This document shows positions 18,942 to 28,563 of a stretch of DNA of 48,273 bases, piece by piece (positions within the stretch are counted from its first letter, which is position 1; every line of letters starts with the position of its first letter). The stretch is from contig JAJFFW010000079.1 of NCBI GenBank assembly GCA_021776435.1, positions 1 to 48,273 of the forward strand. The letters run 5' to 3'. The notes under the pieces are model-generated. The model ran no database searches. It saw only the letters and a list, made by a program, of their open reading frames with translations, and had not been told where the DNA came from. The translations under genes and the position numbers were made by a program. Source of the DNA: Parvularculaceae bacterium. Lineage in GTDB: Bacteria; Pseudomonadota; Alphaproteobacteria; Caulobacterales; Parvularculaceae.

Positions 18942-20789
18942 ATGCGTAAACGCCTGAGCGTTATGGACAGAAACGACCCATTATTCGGCCCCGATGCGAC
19001 CTCTTCGCCCAATGCGACCTCTTCGCCCGATGCGACCTCTTCGAACGAAAACGCACGTCACGAGCGCGGCCCAGCAGCGATTGCAACGTCCATTCTGGTG
19101 ATGGCGGCAGGCGCCGGCTTTCTGGCGTTCACGATCTCAGCCGAGCCGCCCGCCGCCCGATCAACCCGTCCGAGCGCCGCCCTATCAAAGCTCACAAAGC
19201 CAGCGCTGGTTTTCGAGAACCCATCGATCGTTGCTGACGCCCCATCGTCGAAGCCAATAGCCTCCAGCGTCGCCCCGACAATCGCCATCGAGACGTCGGC
19301 TGCTATTCAACCAGAGCCGATCGCCTTTGAAGATTATACCCCAAGGCCAAAACCACTGGACTTCCTGAGCACTGAGAAAAACGAGGATGATTTCAGCCCG
19401 CGCATAAAACCTGTTCCCGCCACTGCGCCCACTTACACGCTTGCGAAAGTTTCCGTGGCGCCGAAGGCAATAATTCTTGGGGACCACCATCTCGCAAGCG
19501 CAGATGATCGCCCGCCGTCGTTTTTCAACCCTAACGATCTCGAACCGCGAAGGATACCTCACGACACGCTCGCTGTAACGCTGAGCAGCGACATGAATCA
19601 GGACCCGATGGAGACACTCGTCCAACTCAAACCAGGCGAGACGTTTATTGACGCCCTGAAACGCGCTGACATTGGCGCCGCTGACCGTAATCGGGCGGCC
19701 TACGCATTCGGCAAACATTATAACCTCCGCGGCCTCCTGCCCGGACAGGAATTTCATCTCACCACCAGCGCCCCCAATCAGACCCTTTTCCAACAGGCCG
19801 TCGATGGTCGCGACACGGAAGCGCATCTGTTGGCTCTCGAATTTCGGTCAGACGCAGAAAATCGCATTACCATTAAACGAGATCGTGAGGGCGGCTTTGA
19901 AGGGGAAAAAACAGCTGTCCCTTTGACAACGCGAATGCTCACATTCACAGGCCGCATCGAAGGCAGCCTCTATCTCTCAGCGAAAAAAGCCGGCGCGCCC
20001 GATCAAGTGATCGCAGCCCTCGCCAATATTTTTTCCTATGACGTCGATTTTCAAAGAGATATTTTCGGCGGCGACGAGTTCGAAGCTATCTTTGAAGCGC
20101 GCTATGACAACGCCGGCAATCTGGTCGCCATCGGTGATATTCTATACGGCCGATTGAAATGGCGGGGGCGGAAGAAAGAAAAAGGCTATTATCTTTTCGC
20201 TTCAACCGAGGCGCGTAAGAAAGCGGATTATTTCGACGCTGTCGGGCAAAGCGCCAAACGCCTGTTGATGAAAACACCCATTGACGGTGCGAGGCTTTCT
20301 TCCGGATTCGGAAGACGCAAGCATCCGGTCCTGGGATACGCCAAAGCCCATAAGGGTGTAGATTTCGCCGCTCCGCGCGGCACCCCGATTAAGGCGGCAG
20401 GCGACGGCACAATTGAACGCGCCGGACCTTATGGTAGTTTCGGCAATTACATCCGCATCAAACACGCCAATGGATACAGCACTGCCTATGCGCATATGAA
20501 GGCCCTGCGAAAAGGCATGCACAAAGGCAAGCGCGTCGCGCAAGGCCAGATCATCGGCTATGTGGGAACGACGGGACGTTCAACCGGCCCGCATCTTCAC
20601 TATGAAGTGCACAAGGGCGGCAAGGCCGTGAACCCGCAACGACTGAAGATCGCGACTGGACGAAAATTAACAGGCTCGGAACTGGCGGCGTTCGAAGCGA
20701 TTCGCGATCAAGTCGACGCCATGCGCATTCCGCCCGCTGATGATGCGCAGCTTCTAGCCAAAGACGACACGTCTGGAAGTTCGCTTTAG
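18942..20789 (+). CDS. Membrane-anchored M23 peptidoglycan endopeptidase
   Basis: The 615-residue product has a short cytoplasmic tail with a DATSSP-type triplet repeat, one membrane segment near residues 45-63, and a proline-rich periplasmic stretch. An OapA-like domain follows around 225-275 (LKPGETFIDALKRADI). A C-terminal M23 domain holds intact zinc ligands: H470 and D474 in HKGVDF, and H551 and H553 in HLHYEV. Such enzymes cut peptide crosslinks in the wall; MepM, ShyA and Csd3 are relatives. The first ATG has an AGGGGG site; a second ATG seven codons on is possible. It diverges from ydbH. Exact substrate is unknown. Confidence 0.9.
   Translation: MRKRLSVMDRNDPLFGPDATSSPNATSSPDATSSNENARHERGPAAIATSILVMAAGAGFLAFTISAEPPAARSTRPSAALSKLTKPALVFENPSIVADAPSSKPIASSVAPTIAIETSAAIQPEPIAFEDYTPRPKPLDFLSTEKNEDDFSPRIKPVPATAPTYTLAKVSVAPKAIILGDHHLASADDRPPSFFNPNDLEPRRIPHDTLAVTLSSDMNQDPMETLVQLKPGETFIDALKRADIGAADRNRAAYAFGKHYNLRGLLPGQEFHLTTSAPNQTLFQQAVDGRDTEAHLLALEFRSDAENRITIKRDREGGFEGEKTAVPLTTRMLTFTGRIEGSLYLSAKKAGAPDQVIAALANIFSYDVDFQRDIFGGDEFEAIFEARYDNAGNLVAIGDILYGRLKWRGRKKEKGYYLFASTEARKKADYFDAVGQSAKRLLMKTPIDGARLSSGFGRRKHPVLGYAKAHKGVDFAAPRGTPIKAAGDGTIERAGPYGSFGNYIRIKHANGYSTAYAHMKALRKGMHKGKRVAQGQIIGYVGTTGRSTGPHLHYEVHKGGKAVNPQRLKIATGRKLTGSELAAFEAIRDQVDAMRIPPADDAQLLAKDDTSGSSL
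18993..19046 (+). repeat. In-frame 18-bp tandem repeat, three copies
   Basis: Three consecutive 18-base units encode DATSSP, NATSSP and DATSSN in the cytoplasmic tail of the M23 peptidase. The units differ by one to three bases. Because 18 is a multiple of three, gain or loss of a unit would change tail length without shifting the frame. Confidence 0.9.
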
Positions 20790-20800
20790 GGCGAGGCGCT

Positions 20801-20980
20801 TAATCCTTCCCCCGTTTACGGGGGAAGTGGCCCGCGCCGCCAGGCGCGGGTCGAAGGGGGCGCATTCGAGTCTAATGGAACCGCTGTCGCAATCCTTGTC
20901 AGCGCCGCGCCAGCGAAAACCCCAAACACCCCCATCGCCCCTACGGGGCACTTCCCCCATGAATGGGGGAAGAATAACTG
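20801..20980. repeat. Palindromic interspersed repeat element between convergent genes
   Basis: This stretch fills most of the 295-base gap between the M23 gene and the small gene downstream of clpB. It has a perfect hairpin at 20806-20827 (CTTCCCCC/GGGGGAAG), a second at 20831-20850 (CCCGCGCC/GGCGCGGG), and a third at 20951-20972 (CTTCCCCCAT/ATGGGGGAAG). The outer hairpins share the same C-rich arm, so the element has inverted-repeat ends about 167 bases apart. Similar C-rich palindromes are common between alphaproteobacterial genes. It may also end transcription from both sides, although no T tract is present. Confidence 0.7.
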
Positions 20981-21084
20981 TGCAGCACTGGCGCGCTTCT
21001 CACCCGCTGACGGGGAGGAACACGCCATGTCCGCTTAGCGAGCAAAAACAGGCAATAGAGCCCAAACCCGGGTGCAGGCCACAC

Positions 21085-21294
21085 CTACGCACCGCTCTTC
21101 TTTTTCATCTCCGCCAAAACCTGCTTCACATAGGCCTCGACATCGAGATCGCCGGTCGCCTGCCCACGCAGCGTTTCCTTTAAAAGGTGCGGGATAGAGG
21201 CGGCGTCTAACGGCCCCGCGGCTTCGATCGTTGTACGGATAAGGCGCTTAATAGCTTCACTTTGATCCGGCTTCCAGGTTGATTTTTCGTTCAT
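21085..21294 (-). CDS. Small conserved-looking protein downstream of clpB
   Basis: A 69-residue charged, soluble, probably helical protein with no signal or membrane segment. It begins 13 bases after the clpB stop on the same strand and is preceded by a GGAAAA ribosome-like site, so it is probably cotranscribed with clpB. The sequence EAIKRLIRTTIEAAGPLD and the C-terminal VEAYVKQVLAEMKKKSGA have normal codon use. I do not recognise the family. A role linked to the ClpB chaperone or heat stress would be a guess from position only. Confidence 0.7.
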   Translation of the reverse strand: MNEKSTWKPDQSEAIKRLIRTTIEAAGPLDAASIPHLLKETLRGQATGDLDVEAYVKQVLAEMKKKSGA

Positions 21295-21307
21295 ATTCGT
21301 TTTCCGG

Positions 21308-23962
21308 TTAGTTCAGTAACGCGCCTGGGGGTGCGGCATGTGGACCGGCGCTGTCCGACAACACAAACGTATCACGCCCGCCCGCTGGTTCGCCATTTAT
21401 TATGAGACCTTGGTCATTGGCGGATATTTCAAGCGTTTCACCGTCACCAATCCGACCTGCAAGAAGCAATTCCGCGAGCGGGTCTTGCAAACTCTTTTGA
21501 ATAACCCGCTTTAACGGCCGCGCGCCGTAGGCCGGATCATATCCCGCATCGCCCAACCAGCGACGCGCCTCATCATCCAGATCCAGTGTAATCTTCCGAT
21601 CTTCAAGCAATTGGGACAACCGACCGATCTGAATATCGACAATCAAATCCATATGCGCGCGGCTTAACCGGTGGAACAGGATGATCTCATCAAGCCGGTT
21701 TAGAAACTCGGGGCGAAACTTCGCCTGCACCGCCGCCATCACTTGCGGGCGTACGGCGTCACTATCCTGGCCTTCGGATTGCGCGGCGAGATGCTCGGCG
21801 CCGAGATTAGACGTCATGATGATCAAAGTGTTCTTAAAATCGACCGTACGTCCCTGTCCGTCAGTCAACCGGCCATCGTCGAGAACCTGCAGTAAAACAT
21901 TGAATACGTCTGGATGGGCCTTTTCAATCTCGTCGAAAAGCACAACCTGATAGGGTCGGCGACGCACGCGTTCGGTCAGCATCCCACCCTCTTCATAGCC
22001 GACATAACCTGGAGGGGCGCCAATCAAACGGGCGACCGAATGCTTCTCCATAAACTCCGACATGTCGATGCGTGCGATCGCGGCGTCATCATCGAACAAA
22101 AAGCCAGCGAGCGCCTTCGTCAACTCAGTTTTACCGACACCGGTCGGACCCAGAAAGAGGAAGGATCCCATCGGACGGTTGGGGTCTTTGAGGCCCGCAC
22201 GGGCGCGCCGCACGGCTGATGAAACAGCTGTCACGGCTTCTCTTTGACCAACAACCCGCTGACCGAGGCTATCCTCCATCTTTAGTAATTTCTCACGTTC
22301 GCCAGAAAGCATTTTATCAACCGGCACCCCGGTCCACCGTGAAATGACAGAGGCGATTTGCTCCGCATCAACCACTTCCTGAACCAGCGTGTCACGATCA
22401 CCAACCGCTTCAGCTTCAGACAACCGTTTTTCTAATGCGGGGATGTCGCCGTATTTCAATTCCGATGCTCGCGCCAGGTCGCCGCGGCGTTCAGCCTCAA
22501 TCAATGCCTGTCGAATATGATCCAGCTCTTCTTTCACCTTGGTCGCCGACGCCAGACTTTCCTGCTCCGCCTTCCAGCGCAGAGTAATTTCGTTCGACCT
22601 CTCTTCAAGATCCGCCAGTTCCTTTTCAAGCGTTTCGAGTCGATCTTGTGAGGCTGCGTCAACTTCTTTCTTCAGCGCTTCGCGCTCAATTTTCATCTGA
22701 ATAATGCGGCGGTCGAGTTCATCAAGTTCTTCCGGTTTCGAATCCACCTCCATGCGTAAACGTGACGACGCTTCATCAATAAGGTCGATGGCCTTGTCGG
22801 GGAGAAAGCGGTCCGTAATGTACCGGTTTGAAAGTGTCGCCGATGCGACGATGGCGCTGTCGGAAATCCGCACCCCATGATGTAGCTCGTATTTCTCTTT
22901 CAGACCGCGCAGAATGGAGACTGTGTCCTCGACGCTCGGTTCGTCGATAAAGATTGATTGAAAGCGACGCGCAAGCGCCGCGTCTTTTTCTACATATTTG
23001 CGGTACTCATCGAGGGTGGTGGCGCCAATACAATGCAGTTCACCGCGCGCGAGTGCAGGTTTCAAAAGATTAGACGCATCCATAGCGCCATCTGTTTTGC
23101 CTGCTCCAACCAGCGTGTGCATCTCATCGATGAAAAGGATGATCTGCCCATTCGCGCTCGTAACTTCCTGGAGTACGGCTTTGAGACGTTCTTCAAACTC
23201 ACCGCGATATTTGGCTCCGGCGATAAGCGCACCCATATCGAGTGCTAATAATCGTTTGTCGCGTAAGCTTTCGGGCACATCGCCATTGACGATCCGAAGA
23301 GCCAGTCCCTCTGCAATGGCGGTTTTTCCGACACCGGGTTCGCCAATCAAAACTGGGTTATTCTTGGTGCGCCGTGATAACACCTGCATGGAACGGCGGA
23401 TCTCTTCGTCTCGTCCGATAACCGGATCAAGTTTGCCATCACGCGCAGCATCGGTCAGATCGCGCGCATATCGGGTGAGCGCCTCATAGGCGTCTTCAGC
23501 GCCCGCAGTATCGGCGGTGCGCCCATTGCGCATCTCATTAATGGCTTCGTTGAGTTTGGCCGGAGTGGCGCCGGATTCCCGCAAAGCTTTACTGGCCGGA
23601 GTATCTGTTTCGATCGCCAACGCCGACAAGAGGCGCTCGGCGGATACGAACGCATCTTTAGCCTTTTTGGCGATCTCTTCAGCAGCCGCAAAAACCTTGG
23701 CTGTCGGCGGCGCGAGATAAAGCTGGCCTGATCCGCCTTCTACCTTGGGCAGTTGTGAGAGCGCTTCCTCGACGCCAGTGAGCACTTTTTCGGGCTGCCC
23801 GCCAGCCGCACGGATAAGATTAGCCGCGAGACCTTCGGTGTCGTCTAGCAGCGCCTTCAAAAGGTGTTCTGGAGTAAATTGCTGATGATTCTCGTGAAGC
23901 GCTATCCCCTGCGCCGCTTGAATAAGACCGCGCGCCCGGTCCGTATAATTTTCAAATTGCAT
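21308..23962 (-). CDS. clpB: ATP-dependent disaggregase chaperone ClpB
   Basis: ClpB is a hexameric AAA+ unfoldase that works with DnaK to rescue aggregated proteins after heat stress. The 884-residue product has the N-terminal double Clp repeat ([15 protein letters not shown]), NBD1 with Walker [14 protein letters not shown], and a long coiled-coil middle domain rich in E and K at about 410-520. NBD2 has Walker [15 protein letters not shown] and the [16 protein letters not shown] motif. The middle domain separates it from ClpA and ClpC. A strong AGGAGAGG ribosome site precedes the ATG, and a heat-shock-type promoter lies about 70 bases upstream. The C-terminus is somewhat longer than in E. 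coli. Confidence 0.98.
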   Translation of the reverse strand: MQFENYTDRARGLIQAAQGIALHENHQQFTPEHLLKALLDDTEGLAANLIRAAGGQPEKVLTGVEEALSQLPKVEGGSGQLYLAPPTAKVFAAAEEIAKKAKDAFVSAERLLSALAIETDTPASKALRESGATPAKLNEAINEMRNGRTADTAGAEDAYEALTRYARDLTDAARDGKLDPVIGRDEEIRRSMQVLSRRTKNNPVLIGEPGVGKTAIAEGLALRIVNGDVPESLRDKRLLALDMGALIAGAKYRGEFEERLKAVLQEVTSANGQIILFIDEMHTLVGAGKTDGAMDASNLLKPALARGELHCIGATTLDEYRKYVEKDAALARRFQSIFIDEPSVEDTVSILRGLKEKYELHHGVRISDSAIVASATLSNRYITDRFLPDKAIDLIDEASSRLRMEVDSKPEELDELDRRIIQMKIEREALKKEVDAASQDRLETLEKELADLEERSNEITLRWKAEQESLASATKVKEELDHIRQALIEAERRGDLARASELKYGDIPALEKRLSEAEAVGDRDTLVQEVVDAEQIASVISRWTGVPVDKMLSGEREKLLKMEDSLGQRVVGQREAVTAVSSAVRRARAGLKDPNRPMGSFLFLGPTGVGKTELTKALAGFLFDDDAAIARIDMSEFMEKHSVARLIGAPPGYVGYEEGGMLTERVRRRPYQVVLFDEIEKAHPDVFNVLLQVLDDGRLTDGQGRTVDFKNTLIIMTSNLGAEHLAAQSEGQDSDAVRPQVMAAVQAKFRPEFLNRLDEIILFHRLSRAHMDLIVDIQIGRLSQLLEDRKITLDLDDEARRWLGDAGYDPAYGARPLKRVIQKSLQDPLAELLLAGRIGDGETLEISANDQGLIINGEPAGGRDTFVLSDSAGPHAAPPGALLN

Positions 23963-24030
23963 CGCCTCGACCTCTCCTGAGCATCATTTCTCTTGAGCAC
24001 ACCCCGACTGGCGGCGGCGCGTCCTCAAAA

Positions 24031-24059
24031 TAAATGGGTAGGAATCGCGAAATCTCAAG
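24031..24059 (-). promoter_or_regulatory. Sigma-32-type heat-shock promoter for clpB
   Basis: Read toward clpB, CTTGAGA (24053-24059) is followed after 14 bases by CCCATTTA (24031-24038). This fits the heat-shock consensus CTTGAAA-N13-15-CCCCATNT closely. The distance to the clpB start is about 70 bases. It places clpB, and probably the small gene after it, under RpoH control. Confidence 0.7.
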
Positions 24060-24265
24060 GCATGCGCCGCGCGAGAGGAGCGACGTATCGTCCCCCAGCA
24101 TCGTTAATGCGCCATGAAAGTCAAAAATCGCCCAGACCAATGGGTGTTCCGCTATTAATAATTACGGAATGGCTAATTACCCGTCCGCCAAAACCAGGGA
24201 AGTCGGGAAACAGCTACGCCCGCCAATTATCTGAGCGCGCCTCTCTCCGACCGAGCCATATCGAA

Positions 24266-24811
24266 TTATGTGACAGTCGCTTCGGTTTTTGTCGTTGTTT
24301 CGACTTTGGTCTCAGTCGGTTCTGATTCTTTTTGTTCAGATGTTTCATCACTCGACGCCACACGTCGTGGGCGACGATTGCGGGACCGACGACGTTCGCC
24401 CTCCTCAGCGTTATCCGCATCTCGTTCGTGTGAAACCGTTCTCTCTTCATCTCTGGCGTTATCGGCCGGGCTCTTGGCGTGAACCTCGCTGTCACCGGTC
24501 TGCCGATGATTTCCATCACCAGCGCCCAAAGAAGGCTGATCACCGTCCCCGTCACTCTCGCCGTCCATTTCGGCCTGTGGCGTATGGGCCGGTTGAGACG
24601 CACGAATGAGACGAAAATAATGCTCGGCATACTGATAATAATTCTCAGCTTTGATTCGATCGCCAGCAGATGTGGCGTCGCGTGCAAGCCCAAGATATTT
24701 ATCATAAATCTGATTAGCCGTACCGCGAATGCGTACCTCTGGACCATTCGAATCCAGAGCGCGGTTGATGTTTGTGCCTTGGCGGCGGCGTTGATTGCGC
24801 CCACGCTTCAT
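24266..24811 (-). CDS. DUF4167 family protein, putative RNA-binding
   Basis: A 181-residue protein with a compact N-terminal DUF4167 domain. It starts with the very basic RGRNQRRRQGTNINRALDSN and continues through ANQIYDKYLGLARDATSAGDRIKAENYYQYAEHYFRL. A low-complexity acidic and basic tail follows. The family is almost restricted to Alphaproteobacteria and is usually found beside prmC, prfA or clpB, as here. An arginine-rich start suggests nucleic acid binding, but no function is established. A good sigma-70-like promoter lies about 58 bases upstream, so it probably has its own transcription start. Confidence 0.92.
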   Translation of the reverse strand: MKRGRNQRRRQGTNINRALDSNGPEVRIRGTANQIYDKYLGLARDATSAGDRIKAENYYQYAEHYFRLIRASQPAHTPQAEMDGESDGDGDQPSLGAGDGNHRQTGDSEVHAKSPADNARDEERTVSHERDADNAEEGERRRSRNRRPRRVASSDETSEQKESEPTETKVETTTKTEATVT

Positions 24812-24868
24812 AACGTGTTCCTATGTTTTGCTCGTTGCCCGTAACCCCACCGCATTCACTACTTCGTC

Positions 24869-24897
24869 ATTATCCCATAGGAAATGAGCAGTGTTAA
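24869..24897 (-). promoter_or_regulatory. Sigma-70-like promoter upstream of the DUF4167 gene
   Basis: Read on the minus strand, TTAACA (24892-24897), a 17-base spacer and GATAAT (24869-24874) match the housekeeping consensus at five of six positions each. This is the clearest such promoter I saw in the window, and it leaves a leader of about 50 bases before the DUF4167 start. The surrounding 253-base gap (24812-25064) otherwise holds no gene. Confidence 0.6.
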
Positions 24898-25064
24898 TAA
24901 TTGGCAAGGCTTTGCGCTAGCGGCTAGTTCGCTCCGATTCCGCAGTCAAACTGCGCCATTAAGGTTCTTACCCTGCTGGAGTAAGACAGCTTTGCACTTA
25001 ATCATGTGTAAATTGGTTATCACCAAGCTGCCTGCCAAACATGATAACAAGCCATCTCGGCTTT

Positions 25065-26003
25065 TCAATGCCTTTTTTTCATAAAGGAACAGTCAATCGC
25101 GACCGCGCGTCGTCGATCACTGAGATCCTTGCGGCTAAAAAGGCCCGCTGACGGGAATGTCTCAGCGGCGACCTCCAACAATTGCCCTGCCTGACCGTGA
25201 CCGGCTTCGAAAATCACAAGACCGTCATGGCTGAGCAGCTCAGGCGCGCGCGCCAGTATCGCGCGATAGGCGTCAAATCCATCGAGACCGGCAAATAGGG
25301 CCTCATTGGGCTCATAATCACGCACGGTTGATGCGAGACTGTTGCGTTGATGGTCTGGAATATAAGGCGGATTGGCGATGATAAGATCAAATGGACCGCT
25401 GAGCGTATCTCCCCAATTCCCGACCACGAATTGAGTCCGAGCCTCCATTCCCAACCCCAAAGCATTCGAACGCGCCAAACGCGCCGCCAACTCACTTTTA
25501 TCAATGCCGACGCCAATCGCATTTCTAAACTCGAAAAGGAGCGCACAGAGCAAACATCCAGACCCGGTCCCCAGATCCAGAATATGCATCGCAGAGTCAC
25601 GAGGGCGACGCTCAATTGCCATTTCTATCAGCGATTCGGAATCGGGGCGTGGCGTTAACACGCCCGGCGTAACCGCAAAGCTCAAGCTCCAGAACTCTTT
25701 TTGACCTGTAATATAGGCAACTGGTTCGCCCTCCGCCCGGCGCGCGATCATTGCCTTAAAGGCATGCGCCTGCTGAGAAGACAAACCGTCATTGGCGGCG
25801 ACAATCAAATCGGAATCACTGAACCCGGTTGCTGCTTTTAACAAAACCTTCGCATCGAGCATTGGCGAATCACTGCCTGAGAGGCAGTCAGCGCCGAGAC
25901 GCTGGGCCATCGCAATTTTCACGTCCGGAGGAAACACGCTTTCCACACCTGCATTTTGCCCCACAGTTCGTCTGGAGCGCTCACATGTATTTTTGTCAGA
26001 CAT
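25065..26003 (-). CDS. prmC: Release factor glutamine methyltransferase PrmC (HemK)
   Basis: PrmC methylates the glutamine of the GGQ motif in release factors RF1 and RF2. The 312-residue product has an N-terminal helical domain and a SAM-binding domain with motif I in [12 protein letters not shown]. The catalytic NPPY motif is in [13 protein letters not shown]. The gene begins inside the last codons of prfA (8-base overlap), the classic pairing of enzyme and substrate. The N-terminal 30 residues are longer than in many homologues, so a start further in is possible. Confidence 0.96.
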   Translation of the reverse strand: MSDKNTCERSRRTVGQNAGVESVFPPDVKIAMAQRLGADCLSGSDSPMLDAKVLLKAATGFSDSDLIVAANDGLSSQQAHAFKAMIARRAEGEPVAYITGQKEFWSLSFAVTPGVLTPRPDSESLIEMAIERRPRDSAMHILDLGTGSGCLLCALLFEFRNAIGVGIDKSELAARLARSNALGLGMEARTQFVVGNWGDTLSGPFDLIIANPPYIPDHQRNSLASTVRDYEPNEALFAGLDGFDAYRAILARAPELLSHDGLVIFEAGHGQAGQLLEVAAETFPSAGLFSRKDLSDRRRAVAIDCSFMKKRH

Positions 26004-27069
26004 CGGTCTGAATTGAAGACAATCGGTCGGCCCGATCCTGCGTGATCAGGGCTTCGACAAGCTCATCTAGCGATTCACCAGCAATGATATCATTCAGTTT
26101 ATATAGAGTGAGATTGATACGGTGATCCGTCACGCGGCTTTGGGGATAATTATATGTCCGGATGCGCTCCGATCGATCTCCTGAGCCGACCATGCCTTTG
26201 CGGGCGGCGGCGCGCTCGGCGTCGGTGCGGGCGCGCTCGGCTTCGTAAAGACGGGCCCGGAGAATCTTCATCGCCTTGGCGCGGTTCTTGTGCTGGGATT
26301 TTTCATCCTGCTGGATAACCACGACGCCGGTCGGCAAATGGGTGATCCTGACCGCCGAATCGGTCGTGTTGACCGACTGGCCGCCGGGCCCGGAAGCACG
26401 GAACACGTCAATCCGCAAATCCCCTTCACTGATGTCGATATCAACTTCTTCAGGTTCCGGCAGAACGGCGACCGTCGCTGCCGATGTGTGAACGCGACCT
26501 TGGGTTTCTGTCTCCGGCACTCTTTGGACACGGTGCACGCCAGCCTCGAATTTCATCCGCGCGAAAACACCATCACCGGAAATATTCGCCTGGATCTCTT
26601 TATAACCGCCGAACTCCGCTTCCGACGCGGACAGGACTTCAACCTTCCAGCCCGAAATGGCGGCGTAACGCTGATACATTCGAAAAAGATCGCCCGCGAA
26701 AAGCGCCGCCTCATCACCACCCGTACCCGCCCTGACTTCAAGAATGACGCTCGAGTCATCGGCTTTGTCCTTAGGCAACAGCATCAATTGCAGTTCATGC
26801 TCGATATCAGGTGAGGTCAGCTTCAATTCACCGAGCTCGTCCTGGGCCATCGCAGCCATTTCGGCGTCGTCGGATTCCGAAAGTTCTTTTAACTCTGCCG
26901 TTTGTTTTCGAACGGAAATGAGCGCCCGCGCCTTCTCGACGATGGGTCGAAGTTCACCATGTTCTTTAGACAGGCGCACGATTTCCGCAACTTCAGTCGC
27001 CGTCGACATCGCGGTTTCAATCTCTTCGAATTTAGCGACGAGTGCGTCGAGCTTATCCTGCGGAATCAC
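25996..27069 (-). CDS. prfA: Peptide chain release factor 1 (RF1)
   Basis: RF1 recognises UAA and UAG in the ribosomal A site and triggers peptide release. I chose the GTG at 27069 (357 residues, starting [11 protein letters not shown], with V read as Met): it has an AGGA site about 9 bases upstream, matches where RF1 homologues begin, and overlaps the preceding small ORF stop as GTGA. The frame stays open upstream to 27117. The catalytic GGQ lies in [20 protein letters not shown], and the codon-recognition region is present. prmC follows with an 8-base overlap. Confidence 0.97.
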   Translation of the reverse strand: MIPQDKLDALVAKFEEIETAMSTATEVAEIVRLSKEHGELRPIVEKARALISVRKQTAELKELSESDDAEMAAMAQDELGELKLTSPDIEHELQLMLLPKDKADDSSVILEVRAGTGGDEAALFAGDLFRMYQRYAAISGWKVEVLSASEAEFGGYKEIQANISGDGVFARMKFEAGVHRVQRVPETETQGRVHTSAATVAVLPEPEEVDIDISEGDLRIDVFRASGPGGQSVNTTDSAVRITHLPTGVVVIQQDEKSQHKNRAKAMKILRARLYEAERARTDAERAAARKGMVGSGDRSERIRTYNYPQSRVTDHRINLTLYKLNDIIAGESLDELVEALITQDRADRLSSIQTDV

Positions 27070-27248
27070 GTTGTTGGTTCCTGTATCAAATAATGCATTT
27101 GCCCTGTCTGCATCCACATGGTCAGCGTCAGATTAGCGCGCGTGGTCTTGTTGGTCTGATGGCTCTGAACTAAGATCGCAATCAGCGTCGCTATGATGAC
27201 AACAACCGCAATCGCCTGACCGATATAGTAGATGTTTTCGAGCAACAT
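27066..27248 (-). CDS. Small membrane protein translationally coupled to prfA
   Basis: A 60-residue ORF with an AAGGGCGGGG ribosome site, an N-terminal membrane helix (about residues 11-27, [17 protein letters not shown]), and then [20 protein letters not shown]. It resembles the N-terminal segment of a common class of longer (150-190 residue) single-helix hypothetical proteins that carry a QTNK-TRA stretch after the helix, so it may be a truncated form. Its TGA overlaps the prfA GTG start as GTGA, which argues that it is translated and coupled to RF1. I do not know its function. Confidence 0.65.
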   Translation of the reverse strand: MLLENIYYIGQAIAVVVIIATLIAILVQSHQTNKTTRANLTLTMWMQTGQMHYLIQEPTT

Positions 27249-27299
27249 CCCCGCCCTTTCAAAGAACTGTTTCGGTAGCGTTCTCCGCGGCAACAAAGC

Positions 27300-27330
27300 A
27301 AACAAAAACGCGCAGGGACGTCCCGCGCGC
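27300..27330 (-). terminator. Rho-independent terminator after ispG
   Basis: On the minus strand, GCGCGGGA and TCCC-T-GCGC form a GC-rich stem with a one-base bulge, followed by GTTTTTGTTT. It lies 22-50 bases after the ispG stop and separates ispG from the prfA operon. Confidence 0.65.
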
Positions 27331-27351
27331 CAGAATCTCCAAACAGCCTCG

Positions 27352-28482
27352 CTACTCCGCCGCGACGGATTCCTGTTCTTCGCGGGCCTTGATCTCGGCG
27401 GCTTTCTTTTCGACCAGCTCGACGAGGTGATCGAGGATTTTGTCATTGTCGATGCGGTGATCAACATCACCGTCGAGATAAATCATCCCGTGCTCTTTGC
27501 CGGCGCCGCCGCCTGTAAAGCCGATATCCGTTTCGCGCGCCTCTCCCGGACCGTTCACTACGCAGCCAATAACCGACAACGACATCGGCGTCGTGACATG
27601 CGCCAGGCGTTGTTCAAGCTTTTCAACGGTTTCGATCACGTTAAAACCCTGCCGTGCACAAGAAGGACACGAGATCACATTGACGCCGCGATGACGCAGG
27701 CCAAGGCTTTTGAGAATGTCAAAACCAACTTTGATTTCCTCAACAGGATCAGCGGATAGCGAAACACGAATGGTGTCTCCGATACCAGCCCAAAGAAGCG
27801 ACCCCATACCAATGGCAGATTTTACCGAACCGATGCGAAGTCCGCCAGCTTCGGTGACACCGAGATGCAACGGACAATCAATAGCCTCAGCAAGCGCATG
27901 ATAGGCGGCGACGGTGAGGAATATATCCGACGCTTTCACCGAAATCTTGAACTCGTGAAAATCTTTATCCTGAAGAATACGGGCGTGATCTAACGCACTT
28001 TCAACCATCGCCTCAGGGCACGGTTCACCGTATTTTTCAAGCAGGTCTTTTTCAAGCGACCCGGCGTTCACACCAATCCGAATCGAGCAACCGTGATCCT
28101 TGGCCGCCTGAATGACTTCTCGTACGCGCTCTTCAGATCCGATATTGCCGGGATTGATCCTGAGGCAGGCCGCCCCAGCCTCAGCAGCTTCAAGGGCCCG
28201 CTTATAATGAAAATGGATATCCGCAATGATCGGTACCGGTGAATTCTTCACAATCGTCGACAATGCGTCTGTCGATTCTTTATCCGGACACGACACGCGG
28301 ACGATATCCGCCCCCGCCTCCGCGATATCGTTGATCTGGCGAATGGTCGCTTCTGCGTCCGAGGTCAGCGTGTTGGTCATCGACTGCACCGCTATTGGCG
28401 CGTCTCCACCGACTGGCGTATTGCCAACCATGATCTGACGAGACTTACGGCGATCAATATCGCGCCATGGACGTATAGACAT
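27352..28482 (-). CDS. ispG: 4-hydroxy-3-methylbut-2-enyl diphosphate synthase IspG (GcpE)
   Basis: IspG is the iron-sulfur enzyme that turns methylerythritol cyclodiphosphate into HMBPP in the non-mevalonate isoprenoid pathway. From the ATG at 28482 the product has 376 residues. It shows VAVQSMTNT-type N-terminal sequence, [11 protein letters not shown], the RINPGNIG loop, and the C-terminal cluster ligands CPSCARQ and later [16 protein letters not shown] two codons upstream is less likely. A terminator follows. Confidence 0.96.
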   Translation of the reverse strand: MSIRPWRDIDRRKSRQIMVGNTPVGGDAPIAVQSMTNTLTSDAEATIRQINDIAEAGADIVRVSCPDKESTDALSTIVKNSPVPIIADIHFHYKRALEAAEAGAACLRINPGNIGSEERVREVIQAAKDHGCSIRIGVNAGSLEKDLLEKYGEPCPEAMVESALDHARILQDKDFHEFKISVKASDIFLTVAAYHALAEAIDCPLHLGVTEAGGLRIGSVKSAIGMGSLLWAGIGDTIRVSLSADPVEEIKVGFDILKSLGLRHRGVNVISCPSCARQGFNVIETVEKLEQRLAHVTTPMSLSVIGCVVNGPGEARETDIGFTGGGAGKEHGMIYLDGDVDHRIDNDKILDHLVELVEKKAAEIKAREEQESVAAE

Positions 28483-28563
28483 TACCAAAGGCCCCTAACT
28501 GACTAGTGAGTGAGGCTAAGATTGCGTTACGCACCGGGAAGTCAAGTCCCAAGTTCCAACCCG

